Shown here: in pieces, positions 35,401 through 44,538 of the stretch
How the letters are laid out: the number at the start of each line of letters is the position of its first letter
How positions within the stretch are numbered: position 1 is the stretch's first letter
Assembly: GCF_003590095.1 (NCBI RefSeq)
Contig: NC_039483.1
Span: 3,348,001-3,412,000 of the forward strand
Length of the DNA stretch: 64,000 bases
From: Trichoplusia ni
Taxonomy: Eukaryota > Arthropoda > Insecta > Lepidoptera > Noctuidae
Reading direction: 5' to 3'
Position numbers and translations under genes: made by a program
The notes under the pieces: generated by a model
Seen by the model: only the letters and a program-made list of their open reading frames with translations
Databases searched by the model: none
Told to the model about the DNA's origin: nothing

Positions 35401-35640
35401 GTATTCTTAATCAATGATAACATGATTTATATGTGAGAAAAGTTTGTACATTTGTGGCACCATGTAACTATTTGTATCCAATCCTGTACTTATGTGTTGT
35501 GCAATAAAGAAAATTCTGTAATAATCTATTCTATATTTTGTTTTGTTTACCAGGCATCGTTAAACTTGGACAAGGAAGACATCGACCAGTTATTTCGCGA
35601 CACAGGCTTCAACGTTCACTGGAGGAAACACACAACATGA
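29402..35640 (+). CDS. Secreted CAP-domain (venom allergen 5/CRISP-like) protein with long C-terminal tail
   Basis: Thirteen in-phase exons: 29402-29539, 29935-30020, 30266-30347, 30669-30750, 31218-31389, 31831-32056, 32408-32642, 33098-33299, 33587-33740, 34214-34273, 34685-34734, 35003-35063, 35554-35640, giving 544 residues. Residues 1-17 (MCRWVLVCALLASLVVA) are a signal peptide. CAP motifs follow: EWDRELALLAQRLADQC (103-119), FVHDDCR (121-127), YPYAGQTVGE, GHFSQLAVW (192-200) and VGCG. CAP proteins are extracellular; His123 and His193 are in the positions of the family's cavity histidines. Residues 263-544 are an added tail with an acidic run (about 273-288) and a repeated AEIYRPT[VM]RED at 438-448 and 465-475. 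The target of the protein is unknown. For exon nine an acceptor at 33576-33586 was chosen because the earlier AG at 33551 leads to a stop. Confidence 0.88.
34376..34455 (+). repeat. LINE tail fragment in CAP gene intron
   Basis: Reads as KWHKKGNRKRIWRETFAQQW, a degenerate version of the LINE C-terminal end (…W…QQW). Intronic and non-functional. Confidence 0.45.
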
Positions 35641-35869
35641 TTCAAAATATATACTATTGTATAGTTTTGTTGTTTTATTTTACATCCGTCTCTCCGACAT
35701 AAAAAAGTTAAAAAATGCAACTAATCTAACCGAATATATCTTTTATCGATGTTTACACGCTGAAAAACCGAATTTGATTAGCTGCGGTCAATTTAAATTG
35801 AACAGTAGTTGGGATCTATATCACTCTGTGTGATAAAACTAGAAGGTTTGTGCAAGAATAAAAAAAAAC

Positions 35870-35965
35870 AGCTGGATGCGAGCAGCCAAAGATAGATGGC
35901 ATGCAATTTGGGAGGTCTATTTCCAGTAGTGGATGAATATGGGCTGATAATGATGATGATGATTC
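35870..35965 (+). repeat. LINE tail fragment with (GATGAT)n end
   Basis: GGATGCGAGCAGCCAAAGAT and GGCATGCAATTTGGGAGG are followed by AGTAGTGGATGAATATGGGC and TGATAATGATGATGATGATT. This is the LINE 3' end pattern also seen, inverted, at 24895. It lies between the CAP gene and the first cysteine-rich micropeptide. Confidence 0.55.
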
Positions 35966-36163
35966 GGGAAAAAGAGAGAAGGAGACGAATTTCTGCAGGT
36001 TTTTAGTTTTTTTTTTAATTTTAGTTCAATTCCGTTATGGGCAATTAAGAAAAATGTAGTCGAAAATTTAATTTATCTTTGCCCCCGAAGTAGGTATGTC
36101 AACATGACACTGTCATTTATCCTTCCAAATGATTTTACACATTTTTAAGGATAATCAGATAAT

Positions 36164-36171
36164 TATAAATA
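36164..36171 (+). promoter_or_regulatory. Possible TATA box of micropeptide A
   Basis: TATAAATA about 100 bases upstream of the ATG at 36266. In AT-rich DNA such words are common, so this is only a candidate. Confidence 0.3.
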
Positions 36172-36265
36172 TAAAATGAAATTTTATTTCAAAATCTCCG
36201 AAACGGTGTGAAATGTTCACGAAAAATATTTTTACGAATTCTTGTTGATTGTAAATGGTTTTGTA

Positions 36266-36400
36266 ATGTGTTGTTGCTGTCATGGGGGGTGTTGTCGTTT
36301 CCTACGTTGCATATGCTGTGTCTGGTGTTGCATCTATTGCCTAAGGCTATGCGGTCTAGATGAATGGTGCGAAGACTGCTGTGAAGGCGATATGGACTAA
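36266..36400 (+). CDS. Cysteine-rich micropeptide A, 44 residues (new family)
   Basis: The frame starts MCCCCHGGCC and stops at TAA 36398-36400; an in-frame stop lies upstream and no earlier ATG is available. Sixteen of 44 residues are cysteine. The core is LRCICC, a hydrophobic run, then LCGLDE, and the end is acidic (EGDMD). The motif LRC-x2-C-x10-CG-[LIV]-[DE] has exactly the same spacing in the frames at 37036-37173 and 38679-38822, although the DNA differs widely, which argues for protein-level selection. A poly(A) signal AATAAA is at 36521. I do not recognise the family. Cysteine pairs flanking a hydrophobic segment suggest a membrane-bound or lipidated peptide, or a metal-binding one; both are guesses. 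Confidence 0.72.
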   Translation: MCCCCHGGCCRFLRCICCVWCCIYCLRLCGLDEWCEDCCEGDMD

Positions 36401-36764
36401 AGTCCAACGGAATTATCACGATTGAGGCTAAATTATCATTGATAGCCTTGGGCCTGCCTTTGGATTGATAATTGTAAATTTTTGGTTAGCCCTTTTTTGT
36501 ATTGGGTGATGTGGTTGTTAAATAAATTTTGTTTCATTTATTCATTGCATGAATGTTTTTTTATTGATTTTGTTATCATAATTATATTTGTACCTACCTA
36601 CTTTTGTAAACAGTAACAGAAGTAAGACAAATCAGGTGGATTGTTAATGCAAGGTTTAAGCTTAACCTGTTTTCTATTTATTTAATTTCAATAATTTATT
36701 TACGGCTCTTTACAAATTACACAATATCTTATCTTTGATACGTGAAGGAATTATTTTTAGCCAA

Positions 36765-36892
36765 AAGAGGTCAATACAATTAAGTTCCAATTATTATATT
36801 GACAAAATGCTTACGAGAATAGGAATAATTTCAAATTTAATTCGATTGCCATTCATTCGTCGGCCATTGTAAAATAGCAGAATTGGGGCCCA
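36765..36892. mobile_element. G-family MITE fragment between micropeptides A and B
   Basis: Ends ATTCGTCGGCCATTGTAAAA, TAGCAGAATTGGGGCCC and contains CCAATTATTATATTGAC and GGAATAATTTCAAATTTAAT, as in the copies at 40135-40371 and 60813-60994. The left terminus is lost. Confidence 0.6.
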
Positions 36893-37035
36893 GGTCATCC
36901 GTCTGATCATTTTCTTATTATGTCATAAAAAGGTACTGAAACTTACCTGCCTGACAGGGCAACTTTACTCTTTCAACTGGCTGACTATAACTACAAGAAA
37001 AAAAAACCCAAAAAAACTCCAATAAATTTAATAAA

Positions 37036-37173
37036 TCAATCATCAACTTCCCCACAGCAATGGCATTTCCAACAAGCGCAATCACACTCAATCCCGCACA
37101 AATGAAACACGTAGGCAATCGCGGTAAAACAAAAGATACACCTTAAGCTACCACAGAAGTTGCAACAGCACAT
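37036..37173 (-). CDS. Cysteine-rich micropeptide B, 45 residues (new family)
   Basis: Minus-strand frame starting MCCCNFCGSLRC and ending CCGEVDD, with 13 cysteines. A stop codon lies in frame eleven codons upstream, so the first ATG is the start. It has LRCIFC, ten residues, then CGIE: the same LRC-x2-C-x10-CG-[LIV]-E arrangement as A and C. It is the only member on the minus strand and lies 1.5 kb from C, head to head. A different minus-strand frame (37148-37294) overlaps its first 26 bases. Function unknown. Confidence 0.72.
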   Translation of the reverse strand: MCCCNFCGSLRCIFCFTAIAYVFHLCGIECDCACWKCHCCGEVDD

Positions 37174-37294
37174 TAATGTCTTCCCAGTCCTCCATCCAGG
37201 TTACATCTTCATCTTCCATGGTTGAGGGGAGACAGGGCCCTTCTGCACATGTTGGGTAGTTAGCCTCGGACTGGGGAGCCGTTTCAAATACCAT
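37148..37294 (-). CDS. Short acidic frame overlapping micropeptide B
   Basis: A 48-residue minus-strand frame beginning MVFETAPQSE and containing MEDEDVTWMEDWEDI. It overlaps the start of micropeptide B in another frame. It could be an upstream reading frame of the same transcript, an exon (a GTAACC donor-like word lies after EDED), or chance. Nothing similar was seen next to A or C. Confidence 0.25.
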   Translation of the reverse strand: MVFETAPQSEANYPTCAEGPCLPSTMEDEDVTWMEDWEDINVLLQLLW

Positions 37295-38678
37295 TGTCAC
37301 AGGGGGAATTTGCTGTCTGTAGATTGTAGATCAAAATGTAGGTACTTTATATCATGGTACTTCAAATGGTTTTGTGAGCTGGTATTTGCTGTTAAATAAT
37401 TCAGTTTTGGTGATAATGCGTCATTTGTATTTGAAGAATTGTTATTATGTCAGAATTTAAAAAGAATTCGAAAGAATAGTCAAAGTTCGTTGTTTTAAGT
37501 TTTTATTTAGATTGTTTAAATAGTTTACATTTGTTACACTAATTCGCTGTTTAACCAAAGATGGCGCCACGGGCATAGGTTTGCCTATTCCTATTTGTGG
37601 AGCATTCAATATGTGAAAGAAAAATAAAACATAATAATACGGTGAAGCACTAAAAACCTTCTCAAGCTCACGACTTCCATACATACAAACTTTCTCGTTA
37701 TAATATTAGTAGGATAACATTTTTTTCGTATCTTAATGTACGAGTTTATTAGCATCTTATGTGTCATTAACTTATACTAAAATTACAATGACTCACCATG
37801 CATTACCGGTGTTATAGCCTTATTGGAAAGATAAACAGTGATTCATCAAGTACTTATTTACGCGTAGCTATAGAATGGTCACAGCTGCACCGAAAACTTT
37901 ATCACGTATGCTTACGAAGTAGAGCAACAGTGATTTTGAATCCAACTAAAATTAGAATTCGATTAAAAAAGGTTTTAATCGCTGTTTAGGTCACGTAATC
38001 CAAATTCTTCCTAAAACTACAAACGCTAACGATTCTATGAAGATATTTATGTTTGTTACTCTTTAACCCTTAAATGACTCAACCAATTTTGATGAAATTT
38101 GGTATGGTGTCAGCTGACATTCTGAATAGCACATAGCACGGCTTTTTACCCACTATTTTCCAAGATCCCCCTTAAATTAATTTAGCGTAAATTAAAGTAT
38201 ACTTTAAATAAAAACATCATACCAAAATCACTCTACCAAGACAGGCAGGTAACGTACTTAGATTTCTTTCTAAGAAACGTCATTTATAACAGGAAAAAAT
38301 ATTCATAACTGAACATTTCCTCAAAAAAATCTTTATACAACATAGATACACCTGTCGCAAACACGAATAGGTGATAGCGTTGATAACAGATAACACAAAA
38401 CTAAATACAAGGCTGTATTGACTATACAATGAATCATTCTAACGCAGTCCGCGGTAGCGAGTAACTGTGGCTAGTTTTAATTAACAATACTATAAATTAG
38501 TCACAAGTACGTAAAATCTGCGTCACAGGGATACAGAAAAAAAACCAGTGAATTATAGAACAAAGTTGCAGACGAAAGAAACAAAAGACTACGTTAATTT
38601 GGAACAAAATAATTCTTAAAAAGTTTTAAGAGACCAAAAGTGTTTTCTCAGTGATTTTCGTCTAAATACTTTATAAAA
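37295..38678. other. Intergenic DNA between micropeptides B and C
   Basis: AT-rich and shared by the two divergent genes B and C, so their regulatory DNA probably lies here. TTTGATGAAATTTGG and similar words at 38085-38105 resemble a dispersed repeat. I see no other frame of the cysteine-rich type. Confidence 0.5.
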
Positions 38679-38822
38679 ATGTGTTGTTCGTGCAGCTGTG
38701 GTTGCGGAGGCTGCGGCAAGATCTTAAGATGTCTGTTGTGTGTCACATTATGTGTGTTCTTGTTAAGAATGTGCGGCGTTGAAGTCGATGACGGGTGTTG
38801 TGGGTGCGAAGATGAAGCGTAG
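38679..38822 (+). CDS. Cysteine-rich micropeptide C, 47 residues (new family)
   Basis: Starts MCCSCSCGCGGCG in a favourable AAAATG context and stops at TAG 38820-38822, with AATAAA two bases later at 38824. It has 13 cysteines, the core LRCLLC, a hydrophobic run (VTLCVFLLRM), CGVE and the acidic end CEDEA. Residue spacing LRC-x2-C-x10-CG matches A and B exactly. It is too short for usual gene finders. No known family recognised. Confidence 0.75.
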   Translation: MCCSCSCGCGGCGKILRCLLCVTLCVFLLRMCGVEVDDGCCGCEDEA

Positions 38823-41088
38823 TAATAAATTATTGTAATTTACTGTGTGAGTTTTCTTTATAACCTGTGGTTATTTATTTGTTGTTTAAATGTCAGACGC
38901 GCTTAGGGTAATGTTGAAAAAAAAATCACTATGTAGGTACACAAATGTATAAGTGTTTTGGGAGGCGAGAAAGTGTGGCATGTGACTCAAGTAGCTATAG
39001 TTAAAAAAAAAAACAAAACTGTAACAGCGAAACGTGTACTGATAAGTATTTAAGGTTTATATCATTAAATGCATAGAATACTGGCAGTGTGTAAGTTAGA
39101 CAGTGGCCGTATACACAATTACATAAGATTCAAAGCAGAGTGCCGCCGATCATCAAAATACAAGTATGACTCAGTTTGAACTCGATTTGAGAGACCGTGT
39201 GTTAATTTATAAAATGCAGCTGTATTTTAAAAGACTAGCAGACCTAAATTTTAGTCACCTATGTGTATTTATAAGAAATCAATTATTACTATTAAACTCT
39301 TGGTTAATGATTACCGATTTCCCGCTAACACACGGCCTCTAGGTCATTATTAATTGTTTGATTATTGAGGTTTTGTATAACATTGGGTGATTGTATTGTT
39401 GGTGTGCTTATTTTTAATAAATAAATAAACGAGGTATTGGTAGTGGCATAGTAAACACTTTACCAAAAACCTGATGAACATACTTAAGTACTTAGACAAA
39501 TGACCTAATCTTTAAAATCATTATTAACATAGGAAGTTACAACCCTATGGATACATTCGACCTATATGCGTATCTACTAGTGAAATAGGTAGGGGACACG
39601 CCCTGAATAGTTAATCCCTATCGTTTGTTTATCAATGTTTGTTTTCGGTTAGATAGTGTATAGATAAAATGACTAGACATGTCCAATTCGTGTGATACCA
39701 CTTTAACATTAATGAAATATTTCATGCTAGCTGAACCCTTTACAACACACACCTTTTTTGCCGGGGTGAAACGCTAATGACTTCAAACCACGCTGAGGGC
39801 ACCGCGTAGGGATATGTCGGACTCTTACCGGCTAAAACACCCCGGGCCCTTTCAGCTACCTTGAGCCAGAGCCATGGGCTCGCTCTAGGCGTACACACCT
39901 GCCAGTTAAGATTTTTTAGGCATTGAGGCGTTTCACAGTAGTTTACAGTTTAAAATTGTTTTTTTTTTATACCATAACCATCATCCAAGAACAACAGGAA
40001 TGAAATTCCCCAGAGTCGCGGATGCAAAATAGGTACGTAGTATACAGTAGAAAGGAAAAAGAAAAGCCCGTGTTGATGCGAATATGACGTTTCTCCATAA
40101 TGTCCCTTTGGCATAGGTTAGTCGAAGTTAATCAGGGCTCCGATTCTGCTATTTTACAATGGCCGGTGAATTAATGGCAATTGGATTAAATTTGAAATTA
40201 TTCCTATTCTCTTCAGTAAAGCATTTTGCCAATACAATAATTGGAAGTTAATTGTATTGACCTTGAGTTCCAATTATTGTGTAGAAAAATGTTTAAGAGA
40301 ACACGAAAATTGTCATTTTAAGTCAAATTTCATTCATTCATCAGCCATTTTAAATAGCAGAATTAGGGCCCAGTACAGTTTATGACACTAAAAATACAGA
40401 AAACACATTTTATTTTATTCCATGCACTATTTATCGACTATGTAAATACTAGGTAGGTCGGTACTATTGACAATTCATTGCCAAATCCACGCTTGGTTAG
40501 CTCGAAGGCCAGTGTCTAACGGTGAGAGAAGATAACATAGATTGTCATTTATTATTTACATAATTTCAAGGAAAATTAATATTGCGATGATGATATCTAC
40601 AAAATAGATAAATACTTTCCTTAAAAGGCCAGAAAATACTCTGAGTTAGTTTATATGCTTATACTCGCATTTTAAAATTATTAGCGACCCCTGATTTTGT
40701 TTCGACATTTCTTCTCAGGGTAGTCAGATAGGAAAGACTCCAGCGTTCTCAAAATAATACACAGCAATACAGAGAAATGATTTAATTTCATTTTAGTATT
40801 TAAATAATTTGAAGGTTTTTAACCTTATACCTAAGCCCTATTTAGATGGATACCTTTTTTGTACTTTTGAAGATTTTTTTATCATAGCGAAAAGCTGTCT
40901 CAAATGAAATCTACCTGAATGTATCACACAAATCCAAATGTGCTTATTATTTTGTGATATACAATGCTACAGCCAGAAACATACTCCACTCATCAACATC
41001 TGGCAAAAATCGGCACAAGGATTCCTTTGCACACGATCAAATTTTCCGATAATTTGTTAGATTTTTTACTGTTTTATGAAACCTATAT
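38823..41088. other. Intergenic DNA with repeat remnants
   Basis: About 39745-39930 holds a GC-richer dispersed fragment (TTTTTTGCCGGGGTGAAACG, CCTTGAGCCAGAGCCATGGG), probably a LINE 3' piece. A G-family MITE lies at 40135-40371. Otherwise nothing nameable. Confidence 0.5.
40135..40371. mobile_element. G-family MITE, fullest copy
   Basis: Left end GGGCTCCGATTCTGCTATTT and the inverse of the right end, GGGCCCTAATTCTGCTATTT, agree at 18 of 20 bases and continue with AATGGC[CT]G[GA]TGAAT. The 237-bp interior is AT-rich and non-coding. Other copies: 27787-27888, 36765-36892, 49280-49337, 60813-60994. No clear target duplication. Confidence 0.8.
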
Positions 41089-42197
41089 TGTAACGTCGCG
41101 TCTATGGCCAACTTACTAATTGTCCATGGACGCGGCGACAGTGGTCCACCCTAGTGCCTAAACGTCAAGATGTGAGAGGCTACGTCACATTCCCTCTCGA
41201 TCGCCATAACTGGCGGCTGCTGCCACGACTCCTAAGATGTAATTATACCCCAATCTTGGGTGAGTTTCTATGTATATTGCTAAACTAAGTGTGTGCCGTG
41301 TACGGGATAACCTACTTCATATTAATTTTCACATATTTAATCCCATTCTGCTTGTTCTGTTTCGCTTGCCTTGGCCGACCACGCGGTCTTAGGTTATCCC
41401 ATGCATGCGGGCTGCATTGCCCTTGTTCTCAATAGTGTTAAGTGAATACTCAGTGTGCCTTCAGCTGTTACTAGCCTCCTGCCACCCCTTTAAAGGCTAA
41501 AATGAGCTCTGGATAGTGTAAGCACTTTATTGCATCAGCCTTGAGCACGTGTCATTGCACCCATCTGCCTTGTAAACCGCTGCGATGTGTGAGCTTTCCC
41601 TTTCCCTGCCTCTGTGCTGCCCTGGGGACCACTAGGGGAGCATCCACACCGCATGCGGGCCAACATCTTCGGCACCGCTAACCTACGCACCTCTATGCAC
41701 GCTTCCAGGGGTCACCCTACGGGTTACCGCCGTCCCACTACCTTCTGCGGGTCCCGCTCTCCAGCCGGCAGCTAAGCATCTACTGGTGGCCGCGGCCGTT
41801 GTCACGCCAGCGACCCCAGCTTCTGGGCAGCTTCAGCCAGCTACCGTGCCGCTCAGCCAGCCTCAGCCCGCTCACCGGGCCGCTCAGCCATCTTCAGCCA
41901 GCTTCCGTGCCGCTCAGCCAGCTTCAGCCCGCTCACCGGGCCGCTCAGCCATCTTCAGCCAGCTTCCGTGCAGCTTCAGCCAGCTTCAGCCAGCTCACCG
42001 GGCACCCTACGTGGACCCCCCAGGGACGGTACCCCCTCTCTCATATAAAAGCGAGGACTTGATTACCTGTGCCACAAACCCGCGACCTAGCCGGACCTAG
42101 TTCCATTAAAGACCTTTTTGAGATCTACCTCTGGTTTTCTTTCTCCCTAAAACGTTAACGGTCCGCACAGCCTACCTGTGCGGCCCTCACCGTTACA
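41089..42197 (+). repeat. 5' LTR
   Basis: TGTAACGTCGCG... GTTACA. It carries TATAAAA at 42044-42050 and ATTAAA at 42105, as expected for promoter and polyadenylation signals, and a GCTTCAGCCAGCT-type short tandem repeat at about 41815-42000. The long alanine/proline/serine-rich frame over that repeat is not a gene. Confidence 0.92.
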
Positions 42198-42198
42198 G

Positions 42199-42216
42199 TG
42201 GCGCCCAATCTTTACT
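42199..42216 (+). other. Candidate primer-binding site
   Basis: TGGCGCCCAATCTTTACT starts one base after the 5' LTR. TGG pairs with the CCA end of a tRNA, the usual layout of an LTR element. The tRNA was not identified. Confidence 0.6.
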
Positions 42217-42562
42217 GGCACAGGTACTTAGGTTGTCGCTTGGCTGCATCGCAGCGGTATTATTTAAATTCAACTATAATCTAATATAATAATTTAATTT
42301 AATGAACATAATATAATCTAACACTATAATTTATTAATAATTAATTAAAGATTATAATTAATGTTTAACTAAGAATCAATACTATAATTAATTAATTAAT
42401 CTCAATAATTGTTCTGATTGGTTATCCTTATAACTGATACTGTAATTATCAAAATATTTCATTAATTCTGTAAGTCTGTGTTGTAACACTCAACTGTGTA
42501 ATTGGTTATAATCTAATCAGTTCCAATTGTTAACTACCACTCATCGGTTCTTGTTGTATAAA

Positions 42563-42679
42563 ATGGGAACTCACCCAATCAATTTTATTCACCTAAGAAA
42601 AGCTGAACTTGCCTATGAAGTACTTATCAGAGGTGGAGTAACTGACACTTGTATAGAACTTAGAAAACAAATGAATTAA
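42563..42679 (+). pseudogene. Gag-like N-terminal stub, 38 codons
   Basis: Starts MGTHPINFIHLRKAELAYEV and continues LIRGGV ... CIELRKQMN before TAA at 42677. The pattern KAEL-x-YE-V-x-IRG ... ELRKQ resembles the start of gag proteins of some insect LTR retrotransposons; this is from memory of the pattern, not a search. Only the N terminus remains. Such a piece may be kept because it overlaps packaging signals. Confidence 0.5.
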
Positions 42680-43053
42680 TTAATAGACTTTTAACTATTT
42701 CACTTTAAATAAAACTTAAAACTTAATAAGGTTACTTGTTCCAAACTAATTAACTGTAAAGAATAACTTCAACACTTACCTTAAGAAAAATGTAAACATG
42801 CTTAACTTAATTATTTAACTATAAAAAATATCTCAAACTGACTTCACCCTAAATATTTTAAACTACCTACCTCAACTAAATACTTGATTTGACAGAACTA
42901 AAACTACATTGATAATAGCTAAACATACACAATAGAAAAATCTAATTCTACTATACCCACCCACTACTATTACACATAGCTACTCCTCTTATTTACACCT
43001 ATTGGTCTACTCCAATAGTTTATATGATGATGGCCTACCCCATACATTGTATT

Positions 43054-43365
43054 ACAAACATAATTTAAATATTCTACTATTTATACTAAAGGTCCTACAC
43101 CTTTGGTATCCTTCAGAGCGGTTGATTACTCTTAAAATAAGCCCTAATCACAAACATAATTTAAATATTCTACTATTTATACTAAAGGTCCTACACCTTT
43201 GGTATCCTACAGAGCGGTTGATTACTCTTAAAATAAGCCCTAATCACAAACATAATTTAAATATTCTACTATTTATACTAAAGGTCCTACACCTTTGGTA
43301 TCCTACAGAGCGGTTGATTACTCTCTAAATAAGCCCTAATCACAAACATAACTTATATATTTTAC
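43054..43365 (+). repeat. 96-bp tandem repeat inside the LTR element
   Basis: ACAAACATAATTTAAATATT starts at 43054, 43150 and 43246, with a diverged start at 43342, so the period is 96 bp. As 96 is 32 codons, one frame stays open across it (43002-43328), but it is only the repeat read through. Confidence 0.92.
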
Positions 43366-43425
43366 TTCTTTATCTTCAATCTATCAATAAGTAGCTAGTG
43401 GGTGGTTAGTGAAATTCATTTTCAT

Positions 43426-44534
43426 TTTAACGTCGCGTCTATGGCCAACTTACTAATTGTCCATGGACGCGGCGACAGTGGTCCACCCTAGTGCCTAAAC
43501 GTCAAGATGTGAGAGGCTACGTCACATTCCCTCTCGATCGCCATAACTGGCGGCTGCTGCCACGACTCCTAAGATGTAATTATACCCCAATCTTGGGTGA
43601 GTTTCTATGTATATTGCTAAACTAAGTGTGTGCCGTGTACGGGATAACCTACTTCATATTAATTTTCACATATTTAATCCCATTCTGCTTGTTCTGTTTC
43701 GCTTGCCTTGGCCGACCACGCGGTCTTAGGTTATCCCATGCATGCGGGCTGCATTGCCCTTGTTCTCAATAGTGTTAAGTGAATACTCAGTGTGCCTTCA
43801 GCTGTTACTAGCCTCCTGCCACCCCTTTAAAGGCTAAAATGAGCTCTGGATAGTGTAAGCACTTTATTGCATCAGCCTTGAGCACGTGTCATTGCACCCA
43901 TCTGCCTTGTAAACCGCTGCGATGTGTGAGCTTTCCCTTTCCCTGCCTCTGTGCTGCCCTGGGGACCACTAGGGGAGCATCCACACCGCATGCGGGCCAA
44001 CATCTTCGGCACCGCTAACCTACGCACCTCTATGCACGCTTCCAGGGGTCACCCTACGGGTTACCGCCGTCCCACTACCTTCTGCGGGTCCCGCTCTCCA
44101 GCCGGCAGCTAAGCATCTACTGGTGGCCGCGGCCGTTGTCACGCCAGCGACCCCAGCTTCTGGGCAGCTTCAGCCAGCTACCGTGCCGCTCAGCCAGCCT
44201 CAGCCCGCTCACCGGGCCGCTCAGCCATCTTCAGCCAGCTTCCGTGCCGCTCAGCCAGCTTCAGCCCGCTCACCGGGCCGCTCAGCCATCTTCAGCCAGC
44301 TTCCGTGCAGCTTCAGCCAGCTTCAGCCAGCTCACCGGGCACCCTACGTGGACCCCCCAGGGACGGTACCCCCTCTCTCATATAAAAGCGAGGACTTGAT
44401 TACCTGTGCCACAAACCCGCGACCTAGCCGGACCTAGTTCCATTAAAGACCTTTTTGAGATCTACCTCTGGTTTTCTTTCTCCCTAAAACGTTAACGGTC
44501 CGCACAGCCTACCTGTGCGGCCCTCACCGTTACA
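43426..44534 (+). repeat. 3' LTR
   Basis: Same length as the 5' LTR and, on reading, the same sequence except at its second base. TATAAAA is at 44381-44387. No strong polypurine tract precedes it; the best candidate is the purine-rich GCTAGTGGGTGGTTAGTG around 43394-43411. Confidence 0.92.
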
Positions 44535-44538
44535 ATAT

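Larger units (their letters stand above)
41089..44534 (+). mobile_element. Non-autonomous LTR retrotransposon with 1109-bp LTRs
   Basis: Two direct repeats of exactly 1109 bp (41089-42197 and 43426-44534) flank a 1228-bp interior. The element is bounded by ATAT at 41085-41088 and 44535-44538, a 4-bp target duplication. The LTR starts TGTAAC and ends GTTACA; the 3' LTR starts TTTAAC, the one difference I noticed. The interior has a primer-binding-like site, a 38-codon gag-like stub and a 96-bp tandem array, and no pol. It must use enzymes of a relative. The near-identical LTRs point to a recent insertion. A 4-bp duplication fits the Ty3/gypsy group but does not prove it. Confidence 0.9.

Noticed and set aside
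41786..42100. 104-residue Ala/Pro/Ser-rich frame, repeated identically at 44123-44437
   Set aside because: It lies in the U3 part of both LTRs over a short GCTTCAGCC repeat and has no coding signs.
43054..43365. CRISPR-like regular repeats
   Set aside because: The units are contiguous 96-bp tandem copies with no unique spacers, and the genome is eukaryotic.
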